Origin: Erwinia sp039023475
GTDB lineage: Bacteria > Pseudomonadota > Gammaproteobacteria > Enterobacterales > Enterobacteriaceae
Reading direction: 5' to 3'
Length of the DNA stretch: 64,000 nucleotides
Assembly: GCF_039023475.1 (NCBI RefSeq)
Contig: NZ_JBCHVB010000003.1
Coordinates: 372,001 to 436,000, forward strand
Shown: piece by piece, positions 26,727 through 34,584 of the stretch
How the letters are laid out: the number at the start of each line of letters is the position of its first letter
Numbering within the stretch: position 1 is the stretch's first letter
Translations under genes and position numbers: made by a program
The notes under the pieces: model-generated
The model's input: the letters and a program-made list of their open reading frames with translations, nothing else
Databases searched by the model: none
What the model was told of the DNA's origin: nothing

Positions 26727-26937
26727 GCCGGTTCCTGTTGGCCTGTAGAGAAAGCAGGCGGTCTGCAAAAGGCGGCTGGTTGTGGATTTAAAATCGCCAG
26801 ATCGGCGGATTCATCTTGCCGACACTTCAAATTCACCCGCCTGTCATCTTTCTCCGTCACCCTTAACGCAAATCACAGCCGGGCTGCCGCCGTGTTTCGG
26901 CCAGCTTCCTGTTCTCCATCGTTGCCGGAGATTATAT

Positions 26938-27657
26938 ATGCTGAACTTATCCCGATGTCCTACCACCGCCTATCAGGCTATCGCCGCTCAGCTGGAGCAG
27001 GAGCTCTGCAATAACTATCGCTGTGGGGAATACCTTCCTTCAGAGAAGCAGCTGGCGGAACGCTATGCGGTCAACCGCCATACGCTGCGCCGCGCAGTCG
27101 ATGAGCTGGTGGAGAAAGGGCTGGTGCAGCGTCGTCAGGGCGTGGGGATTCTGGTACTGATGCGTCCTTACAGCTACCCGCTCGCCTCGCAGGCCCGCTT
27201 CAGTCAGAACCTGATGGAGCAGGGTAGTCATCCCACCAGCGAGCGTTTGCTGGCGGTGCTGCGTCCCTGCAATGCGGAAATCGCCGCCGCGCTGGCCCGC
27301 AAGGAGGGGGAAGAGGTGATCCATCTGCGCACGCTGCGCCGGGTCAACGGTGTGCCAATCTGCATCATTAATCACTATTTTGCTGATTTACGCTGGTGGC
27401 CTACACTTCAGCAGTTTGACAGCGGCTCGCTGCATGACTTCATGCGGCGGGAGCTGGCGCTGGATCTGGTGCGTAAACAAACCCGGATTACGGCCTGCCG
27501 CGCCCAGGCGAAGGAGAGCAGACTGCTGGAAGCGGCGCTGCATTCGCCTCTGCTTTGCGTGCGTACGCTGAACCACTGTGCCGGAAGCGGCCAGCTGGCG
27601 GAGTATTCCGTCAGCCTGACCCGCGCGGATATGATTGAACTGACGCTGGAACATTAA
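26938..27657 (+). CDS. phnF: PhnF, GntR/HutC-type repressor of phosphonate genes
   Basis: 239 residues (E. coli PhnF 241). The GntR winged helix is at 10-75 (YRCGEYLPSEKQLAERYAVN, then HTLRRAVDELVEKGLVQRRQ). The UTRA effector domain carries RFSQNLMEQGSHPTSERLL and VIHLRTLRRVNGVPICIINH, closely matching E. coli PhnF, and the end ADMIELTLEH is nearly the same. The ATG follows GGAGATTATAT; the frame extends upstream without a better start. In E. coli it lies inside the C-P lyase operon. Here only phnH follows, so its normal target genes are missing locally. Confidence 0.92.
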   Translation: MLNLSRCPTTAYQAIAAQLEQELCNNYRCGEYLPSEKQLAERYAVNRHTLRRAVDELVEKGLVQRRQGVGILVLMRPYSYPLASQARFSQNLMEQGSHPTSERLLAVLRPCNAEIAAALARKEGEEVIHLRTLRRVNGVPICIINHYFADLRWWPTLQQFDSGSLHDFMRRELALDLVRKQTRITACRAQAKESRLLEAALHSPLLCVRTLNHCAGSGQLAEYSVSLTRADMIELTLEH

Positions 27658-27764
27658 CTGGCTCCGGCCTGGCTGCCTGCTTCACAGCAAGAAGACAGGC
27701 GTGAAGGCCCGAACCGCCCTCGCTCGTTGATCGCCGGTTATTTATTTTTCTCAGGAGAGAATGC

Positions 27765-28340
27765 ATGACTTTACTCGCAAGCTTTACCCACCCGGTCGCC
27801 GATGTTCAGCGCGCCTTTCGGCGGATCCTGAAAGCCATGAGCGAGCCTGGCGTACAGGTTTCCCTGCCATCGCTGCCGGGCTGGGGCCGCGCTTCGCCCG
27901 CCGCCACGGCGGTGCTGATGGCGCTGGTCGATCGGGAAACGCCGGTCTATATCGATGACGCGCTGAAGGATGAGGCGCTGCTGGCTAATTTGCGTTTTCA
28001 TACAGGCGCACCGGTTACCGGCGCGGAGGCTGCTTCTTTCGCGCTGCTGCATGCCGGGTCAGCCCAGGATATCGCTTCGTTTATCCCGGAAGATGAAGGC
28101 GCCAGCGGTAAAAGCACCACCGTGATTATTGAAGTCGCTGCCCTGAGCGGCGGCCTGACGCTGCGTCTGAGCGGCTCCGGTCTGCTTGAGCGTCGGGCGA
28201 TTGCGCCACAGCTGCCGGAAAGCGTACTGCGTTATCTGCGCGCACGTCCGCATCGTTACCCTCAGGGGATCGATCTGATTTTTACCTGCGGTGAAAATAT
28301 GATGGCGCTTCCGCGGACCACCGATGTCGTGGTTTGCTGA
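27765..28340 (+). CDS. phnH: PhnH, C-P lyase core subunit (orphan)
   Basis: 191 residues; E. coli PhnH is 194. Matches include AFRRILKAMSEPGV near the N-terminus, LRFHTGAP, AALSGGLTLRLSGSG, IAPQLPESVLRYL, and the C-terminal PQGIDLIFTCGENMMALPRT. PhnH is one of four subunits of the PhnGHIJ core that transfers phosphonates to ATP. Here phnG is missing from the 107-bp gap after phnF, and phnI and later genes do not follow. AGGAGAG precedes the ATG and the frame is intact, so the gene is not obviously decayed. It may be a leftover or may serve genes elsewhere. Confidence 0.93.
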   Translation: MTLLASFTHPVADVQRAFRRILKAMSEPGVQVSLPSLPGWGRASPAATAVLMALVDRETPVYIDDALKDEALLANLRFHTGAPVTGAEAASFALLHAGSAQDIASFIPEDEGASGKSTTVIIEVAALSGGLTLRLSGSGLLERRAIAPQLPESVLRYLRARPHRYPQGIDLIFTCGENMMALPRTTDVVVC

Positions 28341-28365
28341 AGGCGTTAAGAGGAATGACGGTAGT

Positions 28366-28395
28366 GCCGCTCTCCGTCGTCTGAGCGGCGATTTT
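28366..28395. terminator. Terminator between phnH and the convergent GT8 gene
   Basis: GCCGCTC and GAGCGGC arms with a 10-base loop, followed by GATTTT on the plus strand. It separates the converging genes. Confidence 0.65.
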
Positions 28396-28402
28396 ACAAA
28401 AG

Positions 28403-29221
28403 CTACCCGGCGGTTTCCCACCAGAGCTTATTGAGCGTGAAGTAACGGTCACTGGGATCCAGTGGCTTATCCCAGGGCTTGTCGATGATGTAGTGGATAT
28501 TCTTCACCTCCGACAGATCCCACATCGCCGCATGCTGATGCGGCAAGGTTTTCAGCGCGTTATAAATATAAGGCAGCGGCTGCCAGCGCTGGTGATAATA
28601 GTCGTTGAGGAAATCCTGCTCGGCGAACAGGTAGCGGGAGAGATCCTCCAGCGCCGCCAGCTGCTCCAGCATATCATCATAGACCGCTTCATCCGGCCTC
28701 AGCACCAGAAAGCCCCCGTTCAGGTAGTTGTCCACTTCTTCCGGCTCCTCGGTATGATCGAGCCCCCGGCAGTAGCTGTAGAAACAGTTTTCGGGCCGCC
28801 AGCTTTTCGGATAGCTCGGGATCTTGTTCGGATTACAGCGGCAGGCATGGCAGGCGGCAATCTCATCCTCTTGCAGGGGCAGATCGAACAGTTCATCCAT
28901 ATTGCGGATGACCAGCATGTCAGCGTCCAGAAACACGAGGCGCTCAAATTCGGTCAGCTTCCAGGCGGCCAGCTTGGTCCAGACCTCGGAGAAGCGGGCG
29001 TTCGCATAGCTGGCCTTCAGGCTGCTCTCCGGGCCGATGGGCTGCACGTCGCGCAGCAGGCACCCCTGCTGTTCCAGAGACTGCCGCGTGGCGGCATCGA
29101 TATTGTCGGTGACCATAACGACCAGCGGCCAGGCGCTATGGGTTTTCTGCAATGACTTATGAAGCGCCCTGACGCCCACCGCATAGTCCGGTTGGGTCAG
29201 TAGGGTAATCCATGCCTTCAT
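28403..29221 (-). CDS. Glycosyltransferase family 8 protein (glycogenin/galactinol synthase-like)
   Basis: 272 residues. Starts like GT8 enzymes (MKAWITLLTQPDYAVGVRAL), has the metal-binding DxD motif as DADM in ERLVFLDADMLVIRNMDELF, and a late YLNGGFLVLRPDEAVYD. Retaining GT8 enzymes of this shape resemble eukaryotic glycogenin and galactinol synthase more than bacterial LPS transferases. It is 16 bp after the aldonolactone oxidase gene and read in the same direction. Product unknown; transfer of galactose or glucose to a polyol or sugar acid is one idea. Low similarity to standard enterobacterial genes suggests horizontal origin. Confidence 0.78.
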   Translation of the reverse strand: MKAWITLLTQPDYAVGVRALHKSLQKTHSAWPLVVMVTDNIDAATRQSLEQQGCLLRDVQPIGPESSLKASYANARFSEVWTKLAAWKLTEFERLVFLDADMLVIRNMDELFDLPLQEDEIAACHACRCNPNKIPSYPKSWRPENCFYSYCRGLDHTEEPEEVDNYLNGGFLVLRPDEAVYDDMLEQLAALEDLSRYLFAEQDFLNDYYHQRWQPLPYIYNALKTLPHQHAAMWDLSEVKNIHYIIDKPWDKPLDPSDRYFTLNKLWWETAG

Positions 29222-29237
29222 TCCTCTTCTCCTAGTG

Positions 29238-30620
29238 TTAACTCAACAGTTCTGCGGTGAATGCGTTACTGAATTTGCGCTGCGGATCCAGCGCCTCTCT
29301 GACCGTCTTAAAAGCGGGCCATTGGGGATACAGCGCCGCCCAGTCATAGAGAGAAGCGTCAAAATATTTTCCCCAGTGCGGCCTGCCGCCTTCCTCCGCC
29401 AGCAGTTTCTCTACCGCTTTCAGAAAGCTCACACCTTCTTCAGAGAGTGAACCATCTTCCGCATAATAGACAACGAAACCGAAAAAGCAGGTCTCTTCCC
29501 CGACTGATGGGCTTAACCATGAGGTAGAGGGCCCTGTGCAGCGCAGAATGATAGGGTAGTGCATATGCGGCTGCGTCTCGCTGTGCCAGCGCTTAATTTT
29601 TTCGATCACCTTCGCCGTACGCGCCAGCGGGATGCCTATCTCGACATTGATCTGCGGTGTGGCGATGCCGCGGCAGAATACCTGATAGATATCACCCGTA
29701 ACGTCAGAGAAATCCTTAAAGCGGGTAACGGTGCGAAAAGGTTTGCCGTCCTCATCCACAATCTGGGTATCGCTGCGCATGTGCTCCAGCGTCTGATCGA
29801 TGGTGTCATTCATGGCGTCGCTGGTGGTGTCAAAGGCGATCAGCTCGTCATCATTATCATGATAGCGTTTTGACTCTTCTTCACTGGCTTCACGGGCTGA
29901 CCAGACGTGAACCTGGTTTTCGTTGGGAAACCACCAGGCTTTACTCAGCGCGAAATCCCTATTCCAGGCCAGTAAATCCTGTTCCAGCGTGTCAGCGCTG
30001 ACCGCATTTTTAAAGCAGGTGTAAATCAGGGCCGGCTGAGTGCGTAACGTCACCTGAGTGACCACGCCCAGCGTCCCGAGCCCCAGCTGGACGGCGTTAA
30101 ACCAGGGGTGATCGCGGTCAAACTCCGTCACGCTGCCATCGGCCAGCACCATACGGATACGCAGCGCCTCATCAGCGAGGGTACTTTGTGCTAAACCCTG
30201 ACCGTGCGTGCCGGTAGCCAGAGCGCCCGCCAGCGACTGAGCAGCGATGACGCCCGGAGAAGAAGGCAGCATCCGGCCTACGCCAGTCAGGATTTCATAC
30301 ACCTCATGCAGCGGCGTGCCAGCCGCGAAAGTTGCGCTGTCGTCGTCAATGGCAACGAGCCCGTTCAGAAGGCTGAGGTCGAGAAGAATGTCATCAGGTT
30401 CCGTCAGTTTCAGCATCCGGCCGGAAGACATTTTGCTGCCCATTACGCGGATTTTTCCCTGGCTGGCGGCGATGACCGCCTGAAGCTCGCTTTCAGAGGC
30501 TGGACGAGTGACCGCGTTCCTGTTCCCGATAGTTTCATTTTGCGCCCAGTTCCACAGCCGGGTTTCATCCGCACTCAGCTGGGTTTTTCGGCGGGGATAG
30601 CCGGGATCTTCGCGTGTCAT
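29238..30620 (-). CDS. FAD-linked aldonolactone oxidase-like protein
   Basis: 460 residues from the ATG at 30620 (AAAGGAG in front); the open frame to 30770 lacks a site. The N-terminal VAO-type FAD domain has AVTRPASESELQAVIAA, GSKMSSGR and the loop ALATGTHGQGLAQST. The C-terminal half matches the D-arabinono-1,4-lactone oxidase domain, including the RPHWGKYF motif and the ending ALDPQRKFSNAF. These enzymes oxidise sugar lactones to ascorbate-like products with O2 or another acceptor. No signal peptide. It forms an operon with a GT8 transferase, behind a TetR gene. Confidence 0.8.
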   Translation of the reverse strand: MTREDPGYPRRKTQLSADETRLWNWAQNETIGNRNAVTRPASESELQAVIAASQGKIRVMGSKMSSGRMLKLTEPDDILLDLSLLNGLVAIDDDSATFAAGTPLHEVYEILTGVGRMLPSSPGVIAAQSLAGALATGTHGQGLAQSTLADEALRIRMVLADGSVTEFDRDHPWFNAVQLGLGTLGVVTQVTLRTQPALIYTCFKNAVSADTLEQDLLAWNRDFALSKAWWFPNENQVHVWSAREASEEESKRYHDNDDELIAFDTTSDAMNDTIDQTLEHMRSDTQIVDEDGKPFRTVTRFKDFSDVTGDIYQVFCRGIATPQINVEIGIPLARTAKVIEKIKRWHSETQPHMHYPIILRCTGPSTSWLSPSVGEETCFFGFVVYYAEDGSLSEEGVSFLKAVEKLLAEEGGRPHWGKYFDASLYDWAALYPQWPAFKTVREALDPQRKFSNAFTAELLS

Positions 30621-30743
30621 CGACAACTCCTTTTTAAGAGACAATAAAATTTTCAGGTGCTGGCGCACAGGCCAGCCCTGGGTTCCACTCTGACTAAGGG
30701 TAGCTGAATCACGCTGAAACAGCAGCCCCGCAGCGGGAAATAA

Positions 30744-30769
30744 TTGTACATAATATTTCAAGTTGTACA
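30744..30769 (-). promoter_or_regulatory. Promoter/operator of the oxidase-GT8 operon
   Basis: Two TTGTACA motifs on the plus strand, at 30744-30750 and 30763-30769. On the minus strand they cover a possible -35 TTGTAC and, 16 bases later, a -10 TACAAT. Repeats covering the promoter right after a TetR gene are a good candidate operator. Binding is inferred. Confidence 0.5.
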
Positions 30770-30772
30770 AAT

Positions 30773-31420
30773 TCAGGCAGGGTCAGATCGCAGGTAACAG
30801 AGGGTTGCCTCCACCACGAGCCGGCGGTTGCGGGCGATGTTCTGCTGCTCGCTTTCCCCATTGCCAAACAGCGTATTGAAGGTATAGCGGTTCGCCACAT
30901 TGTGGGTGCAGATACTGCTGATCAGACGGTGAACGTCTACCGTGTCCACCGACTTATCAAATACGCCAGCGCTCTTTCCCCGTCCCAGAATGGTTTCAAG
31001 CACGCTCAGCGCGCTCTGGTTAAGCATTTTAATCCGGGTGGACTGGCTGATATAGCGGCCCCGCATCAGGTTTTCACTGCATACCAGCCGCATAAAATCA
31101 GGGTGCGACAGATGGTAGTCGAAGCTGGCTTCCGCCAGGCGCGCCATCGCCATTTCCGGCGGCAAACCGGCAAGATCCAGGCTGGCTTCATGAGCGCGGA
31201 TCTCCTGATAGACCTGCTCAAGCACCTGCACATAGAGGTTTTCTTTGCTGGTGAAGTGGTAAACCACCATTCTTTTGGTCGTTTCGGCACGTTCAGCAAT
31301 CTGCTCCATGCGCGCACCCTGCAAGCCAAATTCAGCAAAGGTAGTCAGGGCAGCAGCCAGGATGCGTTTTTTCAGCCCTTCAGGGTCGTTTTTTCGTTTT
31401 GCAGAAGCGGGTGCGGGCAT
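30773..31420 (-). CDS. TetR-family repressor
   Basis: 215 residues from ATG 31420; the frame opens at 31483 but the first 21 codons look non-conserved. The N-terminal helix-turn-helix is canonical (RILAAALTTFAEFGLQGARM, EQIAERAETTKRMVVYHFTS). The C-terminal ligand domain (about 85-210) resembles the type with FMRLVCSENLMRGRYI. It precedes the aldonolactone oxidase/GT8 operon, reads in the same direction, and tandem TTGTACA motifs lie between them, so local repression is the natural reading. Ligand unknown. Confidence 0.85.
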   Translation of the reverse strand: MPAPASAKRKNDPEGLKKRILAAALTTFAEFGLQGARMEQIAERAETTKRMVVYHFTSKENLYVQVLEQVYQEIRAHEASLDLAGLPPEMAMARLAEASFDYHLSHPDFMRLVCSENLMRGRYISQSTRIKMLNQSALSVLETILGRGKSAGVFDKSVDTVDVHRLISSICTHNVANRYTFNTLFGNGESEQQNIARNRRLVVEATLCYLRSDPA

Positions 31421-31726
31421 AGCGAGTCTGTTAATCCATAGTCTGGCGGAGAAGAGAGGTGTCAGCGGGGTTGAGCATATCATATTACCCCATTAAGAGC
31501 GTGGCGATGTTATGCGCCGCCGCGACGGGAAGCGGCGCTTTATCTCACCTGCAGGGCGACGGACGCGAAAAAGCAGAGGTAGCGTTACTGGCAGAAGCCG
31601 GTTCAGCGCGCTGCCGTCGATGGCTCATTTCAACGGCTTGCCTGGCGGAGCGGGGCGCTTATTCAGCAACCGCCATGTTTCTGGCTGCGCGAGAGGGTAA
31701 CGCTTGTCAAAACGTCCCGGTATGGA
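31421..31726. other. Intergenic stretch without a supported gene
   Basis: The only open frame here (plus strand, 31459-31776) has no ribosome-binding site, runs into the gene on the other strand and resembles nothing known to me. The stretch should contain the promoter of the TetR gene. Confidence 0.5.
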
Positions 31727-32488
31727 TCAGAAGCTGGGGTGTGTGCCTTCTATCACGCTGTCGTAATGCCCTTTGATCTTCGCATTCATCAGGGTTTTAT
31801 CCGGCAAGGCATGGCCACGCAGTACCGCTTCGGTGGCAAAGCAAAAAATCAGAATTGCCCGGCTGCAGAGGTTGGCAGCCTCAACGTAACTTTCCAGTGA
31901 ATGAAACCATTCCTTACTGCAAAGTGTTCTTTCGCTGCTCTCCTGAATCAGCGGGCGCAACATGCGGTAGATCTCCGTTGCCTCACCGAGTATCGGAAGC
32001 CTGCCTACAGAGAAAGTAAGAATCTTCTCTACGCGAATAAATATGAGCTTGCGGCTGCGCAGGGCAAACAGTTCTTCCAGCGTTTCAAGCCAGAGGGCGA
32101 ACGTGGTAGTGAAGAGATCGTTTTGCACCATTTGCGGCGAGGCGTGCTGCCAGGAGAAGTTGGCGTTGAGCTGAAAAAAGGCCGCCTGATAGGCGAGAAA
32201 AGCCTGTTCATCCTGAGCATTAATATGCGCCAGCGCATTACTGATCATCTCAAAACGCTCAATCTCATCACGAACCCCGGCATCGTGCCAGTTAATCGAC
32301 CGGGTCCGGCGCTGCTGCAGCGTTTTTAACGCCTCCAGATTGTGAAAGGTTGCCATGGCAATTTCACTGGCCATTAACGCTTTATTGATAAGCTTGATAT
32401 CGGCAGGCGATTCAACCACGGAGCGTTCCGCGAGCAGATCGTTACGGCGATTCAGGTAGGCAGCGGCGGGCGTAAGGAAGTTGCTCAT
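31727..32488 (-). CDS. Unknown protein, 253 residues
   Basis: I do not recognise this protein. From the ATG at 32488 it has 253 residues, mostly predicted alpha-helical, with an early stretch NRRNDLLAERSVVESPADIK, one moderately hydrophobic segment near the end (SRAILIFCFATEAVL) and no signal peptide or metal motif. ATGs at 32500 and 32503 are alternative starts; none has a strong ribosome-binding site. It stands alone between a TetR unit and a broken GNAT toxin, in the variable segment between the two tRNA-Asn genes, which suggests acquisition by transfer. Confidence 0.6.
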   Translation of the reverse strand: MSNFLTPAAAYLNRRNDLLAERSVVESPADIKLINKALMASEIAMATFHNLEALKTLQQRRTRSINWHDAGVRDEIERFEMISNALAHINAQDEQAFLAYQAAFFQLNANFSWQHASPQMVQNDLFTTTFALWLETLEELFALRSRKLIFIRVEKILTFSVGRLPILGEATEIYRMLRPLIQESSERTLCSKEWFHSLESYVEAANLCSRAILIFCFATEAVLRGHALPDKTLMNAKIKGHYDSVIEGTHPSF

Positions 32489-32766
32489 TAGCAATCTCAT
32501 CATTGTCAGGCGGGAACAGAGCACTATCGCCACGTTCAGGAAGGTCTCATTATGGCACATGTGACCGGGAAGAAAATTACGCCCCTTTACTTTTCAGGAG
32601 AATGCGCAGCAGGGGTTACGCTGTATTCTACTTTTAACTGGCATAAAAACCTTTTTCGGCCTGAAAAATAAGCGGGTGTCAGGAGGTTCTGCTGGGATGC
32701 CGGTAAAGGCCTGATGTGGTGGCGCGGGCTGGCCTCAGGAGTGGGACAGGGGACATGCAAACACCT

Positions 32767-33240
32767 GCACTCATCATTTTGTTGCGGTGTTGATGCGGCT
32801 GGACAACTGGCTGCAACAGCGGGCGTTGAAATACCGGCGCATCCCGCACGTTCGTATGTTGCGATGGACTGAACGTGCGGGCGTATTATTCACTGGCATC
32901 CAGCGTTGTGGCAACAAGTGCAGCACCAGGCCGTTTCCGGCGAAATATGCCCGATCCGATTCCTGTTGTGGTATCAGGTCGTCTTGCTGTGGACGCCTCA
33001 TTACAGGGCCGGGGATTAGGAAGGGCGCTGGCGCGTGATGCAGGTCTGAGGGTGATACAGGCTGCGGAAATTATCGGGGGCCGCGGCATGCTGGTTCATG
33101 CCTTATCTGAAGAAGCGAAAACATTTTACCTGCGGCTGGGGTTTAAACCCTCAACGAGTGATACTGATACTGATACTGATACTGATACTGATACTGATGG
33201 TGATGGTGATGGTGATACTGGGTGATTTGAAGGCGGCCCG
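32767..33240 (+). pseudogene. Broken GNAT toxin (TacT/AtaT-like) with frameshifts
   Basis: Pieces of one TacT-type acetyltransferase toxin can be read in different frames. FCCGVDA near 32796 is in one frame, LDNWLQQRALK near 32800 in the next, then ASRTFVCCDGLNVRAYYSLA from 32840 back in the first, followed by an intact stretch with PDPIPVVVSGRLAVD, the acetyl-CoA loop QGRGLGRALARDAGL and FYLRLGFKPS. At least two frameshifts (about 32795 and 32830) break it. The first 60 or so residues and the RHH antitoxin partner are not visible. The tail has become a hexanucleotide repeat. The family normally acetylates aminoacyl-tRNA. Confidence 0.8.
33161..33220 (+). repeat. Hexanucleotide tandem repeat in the toxin pseudogene
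   Basis: Ten 6-bp units: six ATACTG, three ATGGTG and one more ATACTG. In the toxin frame this reads Thr-Asp then Gly-Asp repeats; in the next frame it reads Ile-Leu/Met-Val repeats, which resembles the normal hydrophobic C-terminus of TacT proteins and leads into LGDLKAA. It seems to be an expansion by slippage. Confidence 0.92.
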
Positions 33241-33346
33241 AAAGGAATTGCTGTTTTACATTCCCATCCGGGCTTTAGCAAAGCAAAACCTTATTTTTCC
33301 CGCTACGGTGAAGAGAGAGCTAATGCACCCTGAAACGGATAACAAA

Positions 33347-33376
33347 AAGCCCGCTTAAGTTTCCTTAAGCGGGCTT
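33347..33376 (-). terminator. Terminator of the second tRNA-Asn gene
   Basis: Same hairpin as at 15966 (arms AAGCCCGCTTAAG and CTTAAGCGGGCTT), directly downstream of the tRNA. The T tail on the tRNA strand is intact. Confidence 0.88.
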
Positions 33377-33384
33377 CTTAAATA

Positions 33385-33460
33385 TGGCTCCTCTGACTGG
33401 ACTCGAACCAGTGACATACGGATTAACAGTCCGCCGTTCTACCGACTGAACTACAGAGGA
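33385..33460 (-). tRNA. tRNA-Asn (anticodon GTT), copy 2
   Basis: 76 nt, identical in sequence to copy 1, including encoded CCA. The 5' flanks of both copies share GCGCATAGTA about 15 nt upstream, so a whole transcription unit was duplicated. It lies next to mtfA, as asnT does in E. coli. Confidence 0.97.
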
Positions 33461-33561
33461 ATCGGTTTCGATGGAGCGCATAGTAGCGAGGTGCTCCGGG
33501 GCTGTCAACAGCAAAAAACACAATGGCTTTCAACTGGCTACGATTAAAACAACCCGATGGC

Positions 33562-34353
33562 TTAGTGAACAGTTTGCTCCGCCTGCGAGCCTGCCGGTCC
33601 CGTATTCAGCCGCTGGCCCGGGTCCTGATGATAAAACCGCGTAAAGCGGCGGTAGAGCGAGGGAAAGCGGCTGCTCAGCAATTCAGGCGCGCTGAAAAAG
33701 TATTCCGACAGCACGGCAAAGCATTCTGCCGGATCGCTGGCGGCATAAGGATCAATGCTGGCCGCGTTCTCGCCGACAAGGTCGATTTCATTCTGAATTT
33801 CAGCCATCGCCGCGTGCAGATCCTGTTCCCAGCCCGCCACCTCACGCAGCGGAATAGCAGGTACACCGTTAGCGTAGCCGCTGCCGCGCGCATCCAGCTT
33901 ATGGGCAACTTCGTGAACGATCAAATTATAACCAGAAAGATCGAAGGAGTCCTGGACGTCTAACCAGTTCAGGACAACAGGCCCCTGCTGCCAGCTCTGT
34001 CCGGCATGGATCATCCTCTCGTGATGCACCAGGCCAAACTCATCCTGCCACTCATCGTCTACCGTAAAGGGGGAGGGATAAACCAGCACTTCGTGAAAGC
34101 CATCCAGCCATTCATAGCCAAGATTAAGTACGGGCAGGCAGAACAACAGCGCCAGCCGGGCACGCATAACGTCGCTCAGCGCCAGATCCTGTAGCGGCAC
34201 AATTCTCTTTTGCTGAAGAAAGCGCCCGGCAAGCTGGATTAGCGTCCGCCGGGAGGCATCATTAAAGGCACCCAGCACGGGAATTGCCAGTGCCTCATCC
34301 CAGAGAAGCGCATCGGTAGCTGTATCGGGCGTTTTCCATGGCCATTTGATCAT
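33562..34353 (-). CDS. mtfA: MtfA, Mlc titration factor / zinc peptidase
   Basis: 263 residues (E. coli 265). Begins MIKWPWK and has the zinc-binding motif HEVAHKLD with the third ligand in the region VGENAASIDPYAASDPAECFA, and ending in FFSAPELLSSRFPSLYRRF. MtfA binds and inactivates Mlc, the repressor of ptsG, and has aminopeptidase activity. It is cytoplasmic. The open frame reaches 34398 but the E. coli start corresponds to ATG 34353. Neighbouring tRNA-Asn is the same arrangement as in E. coli. Confidence 0.95.
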   Translation of the reverse strand: MIKWPWKTPDTATDALLWDEALAIPVLGAFNDASRRTLIQLAGRFLQQKRIVPLQDLALSDVMRARLALLFCLPVLNLGYEWLDGFHEVLVYPSPFTVDDEWQDEFGLVHHERMIHAGQSWQQGPVVLNWLDVQDSFDLSGYNLIVHEVAHKLDARGSGYANGVPAIPLREVAGWEQDLHAAMAEIQNEIDLVGENAASIDPYAASDPAECFAVLSEYFFSAPELLSSRFPSLYRRFTRFYHQDPGQRLNTGPAGSQAEQTVH

Positions 34354-34584
34354 CGTACAACCCTGTTTTAAGGCGATCGTTACCATGCCGTAGCGCAAAC
34401 AGAATCCTCCCTGATGCGGATTGGGCAGCAGAGTGGGGGTGTTAACAGAAGGGAATGCACCCGGGCGTATTGCCAGTTATTCAATCAATTATTGACGCAT
34501 CTGTCTGTGACTGAGCGCATAAAGCGTACTGAAAACCGCCGACTGGATTACCCGACGGCGGGGGGCCGCCGGGCAGGCTGGTCG

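Noticed and set aside
27765..28340. First reading as PhnG
   Set aside because: Length and motifs (AFRRILKAMSEPGV, IAPQLPESVLRYL, GIDLIFTCGENMMALPRT) match PhnH, not PhnG.
31459..31776. 105-residue open frame on the plus strand upstream of the unknown gene
   Set aside because: It overlaps the 3' end of a better supported gene on the other strand and has neither a ribosome-binding site nor a known pattern.
33161..33220. Regular short repeat considered as a CRISPR-like array
   Set aside because: Units are six bases with no spacers; it is a microsatellite inside a pseudogene.
16007..33460. The interval between tRNA-Asn genes as an integrated element
   Set aside because: No integrase, transposase or excisionase gene and no phage structural genes are present; gene orientation is mixed and nac looks ancestral.
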